This document shows positions 47,364 to 55,265 of a DNA stretch of 64,000 bases, piece after piece (the first letter of the stretch is position 1; the number at the start of each line of letters is the position of its first letter). A program made the translations under genes and the position numbers. This DNA comes from an uncultured Clostridia bacterium. GTDB taxonomy: Bacteria; Bacillota; Clostridia; Oscillospirales; Oscillospiraceae. Under the pieces are notes generated by a model. That model had not been told where the DNA came from, ran no database searches, and saw only the letters and a program-made list of their open reading frames with translations. The stretch lies in the NCBI GenBank assembly GCA_947170435.1, contig CAMVTO010000011.1, positions 17,015-81,014 of the forward strand, written 5' to 3'.

Positions 47364-47398
47364 TGCGAATCTGCCCCGCGGCGCGGCGGCGCACAGGC

Positions 47399-47433
47399 AA
47401 AAAAACAAACGCCCCGAAGGGCGTTTGTTTTTT
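47399..47433. terminator. Terminator of the S-layer-like gene
   Basis: A 15-bp stem (47400-47414 with 47419-47433), loop CGAA, with A-run and T-run; it lies 34 bases past the stop of the SLH protein. Confidence 0.9.
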
Positions 47434-47466
47434 GCTTGGGTTGGTCAGATGACAGTGTGCTGTCAA

Positions 47467-50028
47467 TTAGGAGGGCAGCGTCTCGCTCGCAGCGGTGATC
47501 CAGATATACGCAGCGGTGAGCTCGCTCTCCGCATCGCTGGCCTTGTCGCTGAGCAGGAGGTAACCCTCACCGGTCACAGTGTAACCATCGATGAAGTCGG
47601 TGAATTCGTCGAACGTGGAGACGTCAGCGATCTCATACGAAGCATCATCATTATTCTTCAGCTCGTTCGCTTTGACCGTGCCGCTGATCACAAGGTAAAC
47701 CTTGTCGGTCTTGATAAAGCGGCTGTTGATCTTAGAGGCAGCACCGGTGAACGTGAAGGTCTCGTCGCTGTACTTGAAGGAAGTGGCGTTCGTGAAGCTG
47801 ACGGTATCGTAATCGTCGCTGACCAGGGTCGCGCCGGTAACAAAGCCGTTGCTGTCGGTCTTGATGTTCTTGTAGAGCTTCTTCAGAGCAAACGGAGTCT
47901 TGCCCTCGGCAACCTTCAGGATCTCCTTCTCGCCGTTGACCAGAGCCTCGGCCTCATAGTACTCGTTCTCGTCGCTGTCGGTGATGAGCTTCGTCGAGTC
48001 GAACTTCAGCACGTAGATCTGCTCGTCGTTGGTGTTGGTGGAATCCTCAACGCCAGCGGTGGCCTTCGCAAACAGATAGAGGATTTCACCGTCGGAGTTG
48101 ACGACAACAGGAGCATTGCTTGCAGTCTTAAAACTAACCGTTTCGGGAGCGTTCTTCACGCCGGTGTAGACCGTGACGTCTCCATCCTCGTCCTCAATGA
48201 TGTAGACCGTGCTGGAGTTGGCGGTGAGGCCGTTCAGGCTGGTGACCTTGTTGAGCTTCAGGGAAGTTACATCCGCCGCAGACGCAGTGTTCTTCTTGGC
48301 ATAATAGCTCAGCTTATACTCGCCATCGCTGTTGACCTTGTAGGCCATGATGCCCTTGAAGTTTCCGACATTATCGTCAGTAATCTCGGTCTTGCCGGCC
48401 GCATCATAAGTCGAATCATCGTCAACCGTGATGCTCATCTTCTTGCCATCGACGGTAACGACCTTCGCCTGATAGGTATAGCCGCTCACCTTCACGCTAT
48501 TAACGTAAAGGATGTTGTCATTGCTCTCCTTGACGGAGTCAATGCCAATGATGTTGCCCTGCGTGTCGAGAACGACCTTGGCGACATCCTTGACGGAATA
48601 CTTGGTATCCTTGCCATTGCCATCAATCGTGGCAAACTTCGTGCTGTAGTTGTACTTGGTGCCGTCGAGCGTCACGGTGTCGCTGGTCTTGAAGGTCTCA
48701 ACATTGCCGGAGACGACGGTGGCCTTCTCGATGGACTGAACCTTATCGGTACCCTTAGAATAGGTGTAGAGGATGTAGTCGTCCTTCTTGAAGTCCTGAA
48801 CCGCAAAGTCGTCAGCCTCGAGCGTCTTCACGCCATTGCCGCCATAATCCTTGACGGAGAGCTTCTCGGTCTTGGCATTGTAGTCGGCAGTCGCCTGCAG
48901 CAGGTAGGTGTTCTTGACAACGACCATAACATCGGCATAGGTGTTGTAACCATCGTCATCAATATAGAGCTCGGTGACCATGCCCCTGCCGGTACTGAAC
49001 GCGGCGCCGGAGTTGTTCTTCCAGGTGTTGGCGGCGGGAACAACCAGTGTCTTGTCAGCGCCGTCCACGCTCTGCTGCATCCGGGCCTTCTTAGCCTCGA
49101 GATCCTCCATGACATCCTTGCCCAGCAGGGTGTAGATGGTGCCCATGGTGACCTTGCCGGTGTAGGTATTGTCCGCGGCGTCAGCATAGGTGCCGACATC
49201 GCTGTTCTTGTAGGTCCAAATGGTGGCGGAAGCCTTGAAGTCGTCGGTCTTGGTGGTGTCAAGCTTCAGGTCGCCCTTGTAGAGCTTCTCGCCGAGCTCG
49301 ACGGTCTCCTTCACGCCAGCAGCGGTCTTGGAGATAGCCCGCGCATACGCGGTGCCATCCGCAACCTCAACATCAGAGGCCTTGGAAGCGCCGGTGGCGA
49401 TCTTCGCGCCGTTGATCTCGATGCTGGTGCCCTTGGTGTCGTACTCGACCATCGTCGCCTTGAGGGCGTTGAGGCAGTACTGGGCAGCCTGCTCGCGGGT
49501 CAGGGTGAGGGAAGCAGCGCTGCTGATGCCGTCAGCGATGTCATTGTTCTCCATGAGCTTGGCAACGTTGAGCGCCCAGGCGCCGCCGGTGAAGCCCTCG
49601 ACGTCGGAGTCATAACCGAGCACGCAGAGGAGCATCTTGCCGAACGCATAGCCGGTCAGCTCGCTCTTGGGGTTGAACTTGCCGGTGCCGTCGCCAACAA
49701 TGTAGCCGGCGTCAGCGCAGTAAGCAACATACTTGGCGCTCCAGTCGGTCGCGGCAACGTCGGAGAAGACCTTGACCGCGGGGAGAGCCTCAGCGGTGTT
49801 CTCACCGAGGTCGAGGTAGGCGATCAGCTTCGCCGCCTGCTCGCGGGTGAGGTTTGCCTTCGGGCTGAACTTGCCGTCCGAGCCCTGGAACACGCCAACA
49901 GCGGACAGGACGTCAACAGCCTCGTTCAGGCTGACATCCGCCTCGTCGCTGTAAGCAGCGTTGGTGCTGACGGTGGCGAGACCGAGGGTCATAACCAGAG
50001 CCAGAACCAGTGCGAGTAACTTTTTCAT
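47467..50028 (-). CDS. S-layer-like protein with N-terminal SLH domains
   Basis: A secreted 853-residue surface protein. Signal peptide MKKLLALVLALVMTLGLATVSTNA is followed by three SLH domains: LNEAVDVLSAVGVFQGSDGK, FSDVAATDWSAKYVAYCADAG and NVAKLMENNDIADGISS (about residues 26-190). The remaining 650 residues are Asp/Thr/Lys-rich beta-structure without a family I recognise. One Cys pair at most is seen in this part, as usual for S-layer proteins. A very strong promoter, a 200-nt structured leader, GAAAGGAGAG and its own terminator suggest heavy, stable expression, so this may be the main S-layer subunit. That is inference. Confidence 0.88.
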   Translation of the reverse strand: MKKLLALVLALVMTLGLATVSTNAAYSDEADVSLNEAVDVLSAVGVFQGSDGKFSPKANLTREQAAKLIAYLDLGENTAEALPAVKVFSDVAATDWSAKYVAYCADAGYIVGDGTGKFNPKSELTGYAFGKMLLCVLGYDSDVEGFTGGAWALNVAKLMENNDIADGISSAASLTLTREQAAQYCLNALKATMVEYDTKGTSIEINGAKIATGASKASDVEVADGTAYARAISKTAAGVKETVELGEKLYKGDLKLDTTKTDDFKASATIWTYKNSDVGTYADAADNTYTGKVTMGTIYTLLGKDVMEDLEAKKARMQQSVDGADKTLVVPAANTWKNNSGAAFSTGRGMVTELYIDDDGYNTYADVMVVVKNTYLLQATADYNAKTEKLSVKDYGGNGVKTLEADDFAVQDFKKDDYILYTYSKGTDKVQSIEKATVVSGNVETFKTSDTVTLDGTKYNYSTKFATIDGNGKDTKYSVKDVAKVVLDTQGNIIGIDSVKESNDNILYVNSVKVSGYTYQAKVVTVDGKKMSITVDDDSTYDAAGKTEITDDNVGNFKGIMAYKVNSDGEYKLSYYAKKNTASAADVTSLKLNKVTSLNGLTANSSTVYIIEDEDGDVTVYTGVKNAPETVSFKTASNAPVVVNSDGEILYLFAKATAGVEDSTNTNDEQIYVLKFDSTKLITDSDENEYYEAEALVNGEKEILKVAEGKTPFALKKLYKNIKTDSNGFVTGATLVSDDYDTVSFTNATSFKYSDETFTFTGAASKINSRFIKTDKVYLVISGTVKANELKNNDDASYEIADVSTFDEFTDFIDGYTVTGEGYLLLSDKASDAESELTAAYIWITAASETLPS

Positions 50029-50228
50029 GATGAAGTCACTCTCCTTTCAAATATTTCGCAAGCCTCAACGGTTTGTGCCAACACGAGGGATTTGGTTAGC
50101 GGACTAGCCAACGCGCGTTAAACAAATCCTGCGTCGTCTGTCCGCGGGGCGTCGCGACCGCTTGCGGTCACCACTCGCTCACGACCGCCGTTTCCCACGT
50201 CAGCCGGGCTTACTCCCATTGAGCTTAC
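50029..50228 (-). promoter_or_regulatory. Long structured 5' leader of the S-layer-like gene
   Basis: About 200 nt of untranslated leader. It can form a two-part stem, GGATTTG/CAAATCC (50088-50094 with 50123-50129) enclosing GTTAG/CTAGC (50095-50099 with 50104-50108), and a second small hairpin GACCG/CGGTC at 50156-50169. No riboswitch class was recognised. Long, folded leaders that stabilise the message are known for other S-layer genes. Confidence 0.55.
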
Positions 50229-50234
50229 GGTCGC

Positions 50235-50263
50235 ATCATAACCGACAAAAAATCAAAAATCAA
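50235..50263 (-). promoter_or_regulatory. Sigma-A promoter of the S-layer-like gene
   Basis: On the minus strand TTGATT (50258-50263), 17-bp spacer, TATGAT (50235-50240). An AT-rich tract surrounds the -35 box. Confidence 0.75.
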
Positions 50264-50327
50264 GTGCTTTGCCGCATTTGTAACATAAGCGTAACATTCC
50301 AGAAATTGTTACGCTGCCTGCAAAGAG

Positions 50328-50355
50328 TTGCGTTTTTCCGCAAAAGTGCTATAAT
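50328..50355 (+). promoter_or_regulatory. Sigma-A promoter of the HIT gene
   Basis: TTGCGT (50328-50333), 16-bp spacer, perfect TATAAT (50350-50355), 33 bases before the start codon. Confidence 0.7.
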
Positions 50356-50388
50356 GCTTGCATCAATGATTCAAAAAGGAGAAAAGCC

Positions 50389-50808
50389 ATGAAAGATTCC
50401 AACTGCGGTTACTGCATGCGCGGCGAGCTGCTGGAGAAATTCGGCCTCTACGTCTGCGACCTGAGCGTCAGCACGCTCATCCTCTTCAAGGAGCAGAGCC
50501 ATCCCGGCCGCTGCATCGTGGCGTACAAGGACCACGTCAGCGAAATCGTCAACATCAGCGACGATGAGCGCAACGCGTTTTTCGCGGACGTGAACCGCGC
50601 GGCGAAGGCCATCCACGCCGTGTTCCACCCCGACAAGCTCAACTATGGCGCTTACGGCGACACGGGCTGTCACCTGCACATGCACCTCGTGCCCAAGTAC
50701 AAGGACGGCTTCGAGTGGGGCGGCGTGTTCGAGATGAACCCCGGCAAGGTGCTTCTCACCGACGCCGAGTACGCCGAGATCATCGAAAAGCTCAAAGCGG
50801 CTCTGTGA
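50389..50808 (+). CDS. HIT-family nucleotide hydrolase
   Basis: A 139-residue histidine-triad protein. The triad motif is HLHMHLVPKY near residue 104, preceded by GRCIVAYKDHVSEIVNIS and LNYGAYGDTGCHLHMH. An N-terminal CGYC may, with a His, bind zinc. Family members hydrolyse nucleoside phosphoramidates, adenylylated amines or dinucleoside polyphosphates; the substrate cannot be set from sequence. A monocistronic unit with its own promoter and terminator. Confidence 0.9.
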   Translation: MKDSNCGYCMRGELLEKFGLYVCDLSVSTLILFKEQSHPGRCIVAYKDHVSEIVNISDDERNAFFADVNRAAKAIHAVFHPDKLNYGAYGDTGCHLHMHLVPKYKDGFEWGGVFEMNPGKVLLTDAEYAEIIEKLKAAL

Positions 50809-50810
50809 GC

Positions 50811-50848
50811 AAAAACGGCTCCGAACGAAAGTTCGGAGCCGTTTTTTT
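50811..50848. terminator. Bidirectional terminator between HIT gene and thiT
   Basis: A 15-bp stem (50812-50826 with 50831-50845) with GAAA loop, A-run before and T-run after, between convergent genes. Confidence 0.9.
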
Positions 50849-51395
50849 ATTCCGCCTTGGGGAGCTTTTTCATTGCCGGGATCAGCGCCGCCGCCGCGAC
50901 GGTGGTCAGCGCGCCGGAGATCAGCACCGGCAGGTTGTAGAGCGCGGAGTAGACCCATTCGTTGGTCATGGGCAGGCCGTAGATGTCGTACATGTACTCG
51001 CCCCAGAGCGTCGCGCCGGTGACCCACACGGCGGCATAGCGCCCGAGGCAGCCCGCGATCGAGCCGAGAATCACGCCCGCCGTGCCGCGCTTGTGACCCA
51101 CGCCGGCGAGGCCGATGAACGTGCAGGCGATCACATAATCGCCCAAAATGGACTGCCAGCCGATGGCGATGCCGCCGCCGAGCATGAAGTCGATCACGCC
51201 CAGCGCGCAGCCCGCGAGCAATCCGCCGCCGAGCCCCCAGCGCAGGGCATAGAGCACGATGGGCAGCATCATCAGCGAGATCGAGCCGCCCTCCGGCATG
51301 TGCCAGAGCTTGATGTAGCCCAGCGCCTCCGCCGCGGCGACCATCAGCGCCCCCTCGGTGAGCATACGCGTGGTGAAATGCGATTTGGTGTTCAT
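50847..51395 (-). CDS. thiT: Thiamine ECF transporter S component ThiT
   Basis: The substrate-binding membrane subunit for thiamine uptake, working with a shared EcfA-EcfA'-EcfT module not in this window. It has 182 residues and six helices. ThiT-like blocks are LTEGALMVAAAEALGYIKLWHMPEGGSISL, LPIVLYALRWGLGGGLLAGCALGVIDFMLGG and GRYAAVWVTGATLWGEYM; the Trp/Tyr/Glu-rich loops line the thiamine pocket. A TPP riboswitch with terminator in its leader confirms the vitamin. The start ATG follows AAAGGAGGGAACG. Confidence 0.95.
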   Translation of the reverse strand: MNTKSHFTTRMLTEGALMVAAAEALGYIKLWHMPEGGSISLMMLPIVLYALRWGLGGGLLAGCALGVIDFMLGGGIAIGWQSILGDYVIACTFIGLAGVGHKRGTAGVILGSIAGCLGRYAAVWVTGATLWGEYMYDIYGLPMTNEWVYSALYNLPVLISGALTTVAAAALIPAMKKLPKAE

Positions 51396-51429
51396 GGACG
51401 TTCCCTCCTTTGATAATAGGAGTGCGTGA

Positions 51430-51462
51430 CGCGAAAAAGAAACCACCCCGAAAACAGGGTGG
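51430..51462 (-). terminator. Riboswitch-controlled terminator of thiT
   Basis: CCACCCTG/CGGGGTGG stem (51443-51450 with 51455-51462, one G-U pair), TTTT loop, then TTTCTTTTT on the minus strand. It lies between the TPP aptamer and thiT. Confidence 0.8.
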
Positions 51463-51485
51463 TTTCCAAAACGCACGTCGCTATC

Positions 51486-51570
51486 CTCTCCCTACGCCGG
51501 CATTACCCGGATCAGGTAAAGGGTCGAAGCTGTCCGCTTCCTCTCAGCCTGTCACACAAGCTCCCCTGTT
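51486..51570 (-). ncRNA. TPP riboswitch (THI element)
   Basis: On the minus strand the aptamer core is clear: GGGGAGC at the 5' side, GGCTGAGAGG, GACCC, ACCTGATCCGGGTAATGCC and GCGTAGGGA. TPP binding should favour the downstream terminator and shut off thiT. Confidence 0.95.
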
Positions 51571-51578
51571 CGTGTGAC

Positions 51579-51607
51579 AGCATAGCACGGTGCGGGGCAA
51601 TTTGCAA
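51579..51607 (-). promoter_or_regulatory. Sigma-A promoter of the thiT riboswitch transcript
   Basis: On the minus strand TTGCAA (51602-51607), 17-bp spacer, TATGCT (51579-51584), which would start RNA at the 5' edge of the TPP aptamer. Confidence 0.75.
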
Positions 51608-51612
51608 GGGTT

Positions 51613-52467
51613 TTATTCTCCGGGCAGCTGCACGCCGTCGCCGTCGCTGCGAAGCGTCACCGCGCCGTTTCGGGTCAGCAGCACCGTCGCGCCCACGCGC
51701 TCCAGCGCCGCAACCACCGCGTCGCTCTCCGGCTCCTCTTCCGAAGATGTGATGACCGCGCAGGCCGGCTGTGTCGCTTCCAGCAGCGCGCCCAGCAGCG
51801 GCTCATCCTGCCCGTGATGGGGCAGCTTCAGCACGTCATACACCGGAACGTTTCCGCTCAGGAACTCCGCCAGCCGCGCGGTCTGCGCGTCGCCGGTGAA
51901 GAGGAAGCTGTCCGCGCCGTTGGCGGCGGAGACGATCAGAGAGGAATTGTTGCTCGCGTCGTCGGCGTAGCGCTCCTGCCGCGGGGGATCGACGGTGTAG
52001 CTCACGCCGTCCAGCGTGAAGGTCAGCGTCTCGCGCACCGTGACCGGTTCGATGCCGGCGTTCGCGAGCGCCTTGACGTACTTTTCGTATTCGTCGCTGT
52101 CCTTGGGGCTGTTGCTTTGCAGCACCATACCGATTTCAATGTTGTTGATGACCTTCGCCGCGCCGCCGACGTGATCCTTGTCGAAGTGGGTGACGATCAG
52201 GTAGTCGAGCCTCTCGATCCCCCGCTCCTCCAGATACGCAAGGACGGTCTTGCCGAAGCCCTTCTCCCCCGCGTCGATCAGCACGGCGCTGTCCGCCGTC
52301 GTGAGCAGGATCGCGTCCGCCTTGCCCGCGTTGAAAAAGTGCACCTCCAGTGCCGCGCCCGATGCGCTTGCGCCCTCCGGCACTTTTTTCGTGCCGGAGG
52401 CGCAGGCGGTCAGCGATAGTACCAGTGTGAGCAGCAGTGCTGCGATACGGTGTTTGTGTGTTCTCAT
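51613..52467 (-). CDS. ComEC-like metallo-beta-lactamase-fold lipoprotein
   Basis: A 284-residue lipoprotein: signal RIAALLLTLVLSLTACAS with lipobox LTAC. The MBL-fold domain is of the ComEC/Rec2 extracellular type: EVHFFNAGKADAILLTT, VLIDAGEKGFGKTVLAYL, the metal motif VTHFDKDHVGGA, SFLFTGDAQTARLAEFL and VLKLPHHGQDEPLLGALL. The catalytic Asp/His set looks complete (HFDKDHVGG has HxDxDH). Free-standing ComEC-like hydrolases act outside the membrane, perhaps on nucleic acids or phosphodiesters; the substrate is unknown. It overlaps the DUF4956 gene by ATGA, so both are made together. Confidence 0.88.
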   Translation of the reverse strand: MRTHKHRIAALLLTLVLSLTACASGTKKVPEGASASGAALEVHFFNAGKADAILLTTADSAVLIDAGEKGFGKTVLAYLEERGIERLDYLIVTHFDKDHVGGAAKVINNIEIGMVLQSNSPKDSDEYEKYVKALANAGIEPVTVRETLTFTLDGVSYTVDPPRQERYADDASNNSSLIVSAANGADSFLFTGDAQTARLAEFLSGNVPVYDVLKLPHHGQDEPLLGALLEATQPACAVITSSEEEPESDAVVAALERVGATVLLTRNGAVTLRSDGDGVQLPGE

Positions 52468-53129
52468 AGTGCCGTCCTTGGGACGGGCTTGCCGCAGACA
52501 ATGTTCAGGTTGCCGTTGCGCGTGCGCAGCTCGTCCATAAACGCCTTGGTCGTGTGGGCGTCCTTGAGCACGATGCTGTAGCACAGCTCATAGAGCGTGC
52601 CCATGTTCGTGGTCTTGACGCGCTCAAGCTCCGCGGAGCGGGTATACTTGGTGAACAGGTCGTCGAACAATCCGTCGTAGTCGAGGTTTTCGGGAATGGT
52701 GATCTTAAGCTCGCGCTCGTCCGCGCCGCGGCCGCCGAAATTCAGCGCCGTCAGCGCCAGGGTAAACGCCGCCATGATGATGAAGAACGCCGCCGCGAGC
52801 GCTAAGTAGCCCATACCGGTGGCAAGGCCGATGGCCATCACGAGGAAGATCGAGCCGATCTCCTTCGCTGTGCCGTTGGCGGAGCGGAACCGCACCAGCC
52901 CGAAGGTTCCGGCGACGGCCACGCCCACGCCGATGTTGCCGTTGACCAGCATGATGATGAGCTGCACCACCGCGGGCAGCATGGCGAGGGTCAGAACGAA
53001 GCTCTGGGAATACTTGCTTTTATACATGCTCAGCGCCGCAGCGCCGAGGCCGAGGAGCAGCGAGACCGCCGTGCAGGTGAGAAATGCAGCCGTGGTGATC
53101 TCGGTTCCTGTGATGATTGATTGCAACAT
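52464..53129 (-). CDS. DUF4956 membrane protein
   Basis: A 221-residue protein of the DUF4956 family. Three to four helices lie in the first half (TAAFLTCTAVSLLLGLGAAAL, VLTLAMLPAVVQLIIMLV, GSIFLVMAIGLATGMGYLALAAAFFIIMAAFTL) with the hallmark VAVAGTFGLVRFRSANGTAKEI between them. The soluble C-terminal domain (about 135-221) is ferredoxin-like in pattern. Relatives usually sit beside a VTC-type polyphosphate polymerase and surface CotH or carbohydrate-binding proteins; no VTC gene is here. It is first in an operon with the MBL lipoprotein, and its promoter region resembles that of the next gene upstream. Confidence 0.88.
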   Translation of the reverse strand: MLQSIITGTEITTAAFLTCTAVSLLLGLGAAALSMYKSKYSQSFVLTLAMLPAVVQLIIMLVNGNIGVGVAVAGTFGLVRFRSANGTAKEIGSIFLVMAIGLATGMGYLALAAAFFIIMAAFTLALTALNFGGRGADERELKITIPENLDYDGLFDDLFTKYTRSAELERVKTTNMGTLYELCYSIVLKDAHTTKAFMDELRTRNGNLNIVCGKPVPRTAL

Positions 53130-53196
53130 ATGAATGCGCCTCCTAAGTTTTCTGTTCGAGCGGAGCTTCCTCCGCCCTCTGCTATATTCTTCGGAG

Positions 53197-53223
53197 GCTG
53201 TTTCCGATTTTTGGGGGTCGCGG
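53197..53223 (-). promoter_or_regulatory. Conserved upstream element, copy 1 (DUF4956 operon)
   Basis: On the minus strand CGACCCCCAAAAATCGG is followed by AAACAGCCT. Copy 2 at 55227-55252 reads CGACCCCAAAAAACG, then AAACCGCCT. Downstream bases also match (GAAGAATAT...CAGAGG against GAATGATAT...CAGAAGG). Distance to the start codon is about 70-95 bases. Confidence 0.6.
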
Positions 53224-53343
53224 TATCAGAATTTTGAAAAATTTGCGCGCTCGTGCATGCCTCATCCCGCATGACCGCTTTCCACAGCTAATCTACCAAA
53301 AAGGCTCCGAATATGCAACCGAAATGTGAGCGCGGCAACAAGC

Positions 53344-53377
53344 AGAGACAGGCGGCGGATCACCGCCGTCTGTCTCT
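53344..53377 (-). terminator. Hairpin after the carbohydrate-binding protein gene
   Basis: A 15-bp stem with one G-T pair (53344-53358 with 53363-53377), loop ATCA. The U-run on the minus strand is poor, so readthrough into the DUF4956 operon is possible. Confidence 0.6.
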
Positions 53378-53408
53378 TCATATATGGAAAGAAGGAGGAT
53401 TTTTCGAT

Positions 53409-55145
53409 TCAGCGGAACATACCGCCCATCATTCTGCCGCCCATGGGGCCCATACCCTGCATCGGCATCCGGCACATGCCCTGCTGGCCCTGCATCGGCA
53501 TCTGGTTCATACCCCGCTGACCCTGCATCGGCATCTGGTTCATGCCCTGCTGACCCTGCATTGGCATCTGGTTCATACCCTGCTGACCCTGCATCGGCAT
53601 CTGATTCATACCCCGCTGATTCTGCATCGGCATCTGATTCATACCCTGCTGACCCTGCATCGGCGTCTGATTCATACCCTGCTGATTCTGAGCCGGTGTC
53701 TGATTCATACCCTGCTGATTCTGAGCCGGTGTCTGATTGGTATTCTGCGACGGCGCGGGGGTTTGCTGGTTCTGTGCGGGCGCGGTATTCGACGGATTCT
53801 GCTGGTTCTGTGTGGGCGCGGTACCCTGCTGCGTATTGCCCGTTTGATTGTTCATCTGGCCGCGCATGCCACCCATCTGACCGCCCATCATGCCGCCGCC
53901 CATGTTGCTGACACCGCTCATGTTGTTCAGGTCAAAGTCATCAGAGACATAGAGCTGGCCGTCATAGTCAAGGCCCGCGTCGCCGCCATTGTTGGCGCTG
54001 CTGATGGTGGCGCTGCCGGAGATCAGGTTGATGTTGCCGTTCGAGTCAAGGCCGTCCGCGCGGGGCGCGCTCACGGTGACGCTGGCGCCGGTGACGTTGA
54101 TGGAGTAGGTCATCTCGTTGGCGTAAGTGCCGTCGCTGTTGGCGGCGTTGACACCGTCGTCGGTGGAGGTCACGTTGACCGTGCCGCTCACCAGATTCAC
54201 CACGCTGCCCTCAAGCCCCTCGGTGCTCTTCGTGATCTTGACGGTGGGCTTGCTGCTCTCGGAGCCAATGGTCAGGATGCGGTCGGCATGGATGCCGTCG
54301 TCGCCCGCGCTGACGGTCACGCTGCCGCTGAGGATCGCGAGATCGTACTCGGCGTTGATGCCGTCGTTCGTCGCGCTGATGTTGATCGTCGCACCGTCAA
54401 TGACGAGGCTGCCGTTGCCGTCGTCCTCGTTGGAGGAAACCTTGATACCATTCTTGGCATTGCCGTTGACGGTCAGCGTGCCGGTGCCGGTGATATAGGC
54501 GCTCGCGCCGGACTTGACCTTGATCGCCGCGCCGTCGAACGCGTCCGCCACCGCTTCGTCGGTGGAGTTCTCGTCCGCGGCGTTTTCCGCGTCGGTCAGC
54601 GTCACGCTGCCGTCCACGACGATCTTTGCCTCGGCGCCCTTGTTGACGCTCAGCGTCGCGCCGGTGGTGCTGGTGAGGTTCAGATCCTTGAGGATCAGCA
54701 CCACGCCCGTCGTGCCCTTCTTGACATCAATGTTGCCGTCGGAGCAGGTTCCGGTGATGATGTAGGTGCCGCTTTCCTTGATCTTCACGCTGTTGTTCTC
54801 GTCGCTCATGGTGATGGTCGTGGCGTTCGCGTAATCCGCGCTCAGCGATGCCGCCGCGTTGGTGGTAGTGCCGGTGACGACGGGGAGTGCGGAGGACGCG
54901 GTGGCGCCGCTCTGCATCTGGCCGAAGCCCGCCTGCGTGCCAAAGGGGCTGCCGAACGGGTTGCCCGTCTGGCTGTTCATCTGCGTGTTCTGCGGACCGC
55001 CGAACGCAGTCTCCATCTGGCCGAACGCCGCACGGGCGTTCATCTGGTTTCTGGCGCTGCTGGTGAATGCCGCGCTCGCGCCGGTGGCGAGGAGGGTGAG
55101 GCAAAGCCCGCAGGCTGCCGCCGTTTTCACAAAATTCTTTTTCAT
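53409..55145 (-). CDS. Carbohydrate-binding beta-helix surface protein with Gln/Met-rich repeat tail
   Basis: A 578-residue secreted protein. Signal peptide KTAAACGLCLTLLATGASA; then a Met/Gln-rich stretch (ARAAFGQMETAFGGPQNTQM). A DUF4353-type carbohydrate-binding, right-handed beta-helix domain (about 95-390) has rungs such as SGTYIITGTCSDGNIDV, GVVLILKDLNLTSTTGATL, GSLVIDGATINISATNDGIN and SGSVTVSAGDDGIHADRIL. A Gly/Met segment and a Gln/Pro/Thr linker lead to eight 11-residue repeats of the form NQ(T/M)P(A/M)Q(N/G)Q(Q/R)GM plus a variant ninth. It is the gene upstream of the DUF4956-MBL operon and shares its promoter element. Start after AAAGGCGG. Confidence 0.88.
   Translation of the reverse strand: MKKNFVKTAAACGLCLTLLATGASAAFTSSARNQMNARAAFGQMETAFGGPQNTQMNSQTGNPFGSPFGTQAGFGQMQSGATASSALPVVTGTTTNAAASLSADYANATTITMSDENNSVKIKESGTYIITGTCSDGNIDVKKGTTGVVLILKDLNLTSTTGATLSVNKGAEAKIVVDGSVTLTDAENAADENSTDEAVADAFDGAAIKVKSGASAYITGTGTLTVNGNAKNGIKVSSNEDDGNGSLVIDGATINISATNDGINAEYDLAILSGSVTVSAGDDGIHADRILTIGSESSKPTVKITKSTEGLEGSVVNLVSGTVNVTSTDDGVNAANSDGTYANEMTYSINVTGASVTVSAPRADGLDSNGNINLISGSATISSANNGGDAGLDYDGQLYVSDDFDLNNMSGVSNMGGGMMGGQMGGMRGQMNNQTGNTQQGTAPTQNQQNPSNTAPAQNQQTPAPSQNTNQTPAQNQQGMNQTPAQNQQGMNQTPMQGQQGMNQMPMQNQRGMNQMPMQGQQGMNQMPMQGQQGMNQMPMQGQRGMNQMPMQGQQGMCRMPMQGMGPMGGRMMGGMFR
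53475..53738 (-). repeat. Eight tandem 33-bp coding repeats
   Basis: Eight in-frame units of 33 bp encode NQ(T/M)P(A/M)Q(N/G)Q(Q/R)GM; a ninth, diverged unit (CRMPMQGMGPM) occupies 53442-53474. Units near the C-terminus are most alike, so the array probably expands and contracts by slippage. Confidence 0.9.
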
Positions 55146-55226
55146 GGTTGTAACCGCCTTTCCTATTTTCAAGAAGTTTCTTTTGATTTGGCTGAAGTTT
55201 TACCTTCTGTCATATCATTCGCAAAG

Positions 55227-55252
55227 GCGGTTTCGTTTTTTGGGGTCGGGGC
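55227..55252 (-). promoter_or_regulatory. Conserved upstream element, copy 2 (carbohydrate-binding protein gene)
   Basis: On the minus strand CGACCCCAAAAAACG then AAACCGCCT, about 80-107 bases before the start codon; see copy 1 at 53197-53223. Both are preceded by an AAATTTTT tract. Confidence 0.6.
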
Positions 55253-55265
55253 GAAAAAATTTTTG

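Noticed and set aside
53475..53738. CRISPR array
   Set aside because: The 33-bp repeats are contiguous, in frame and without spacers; they encode a protein tail. No other regularly spaced repeats were seen in the window.
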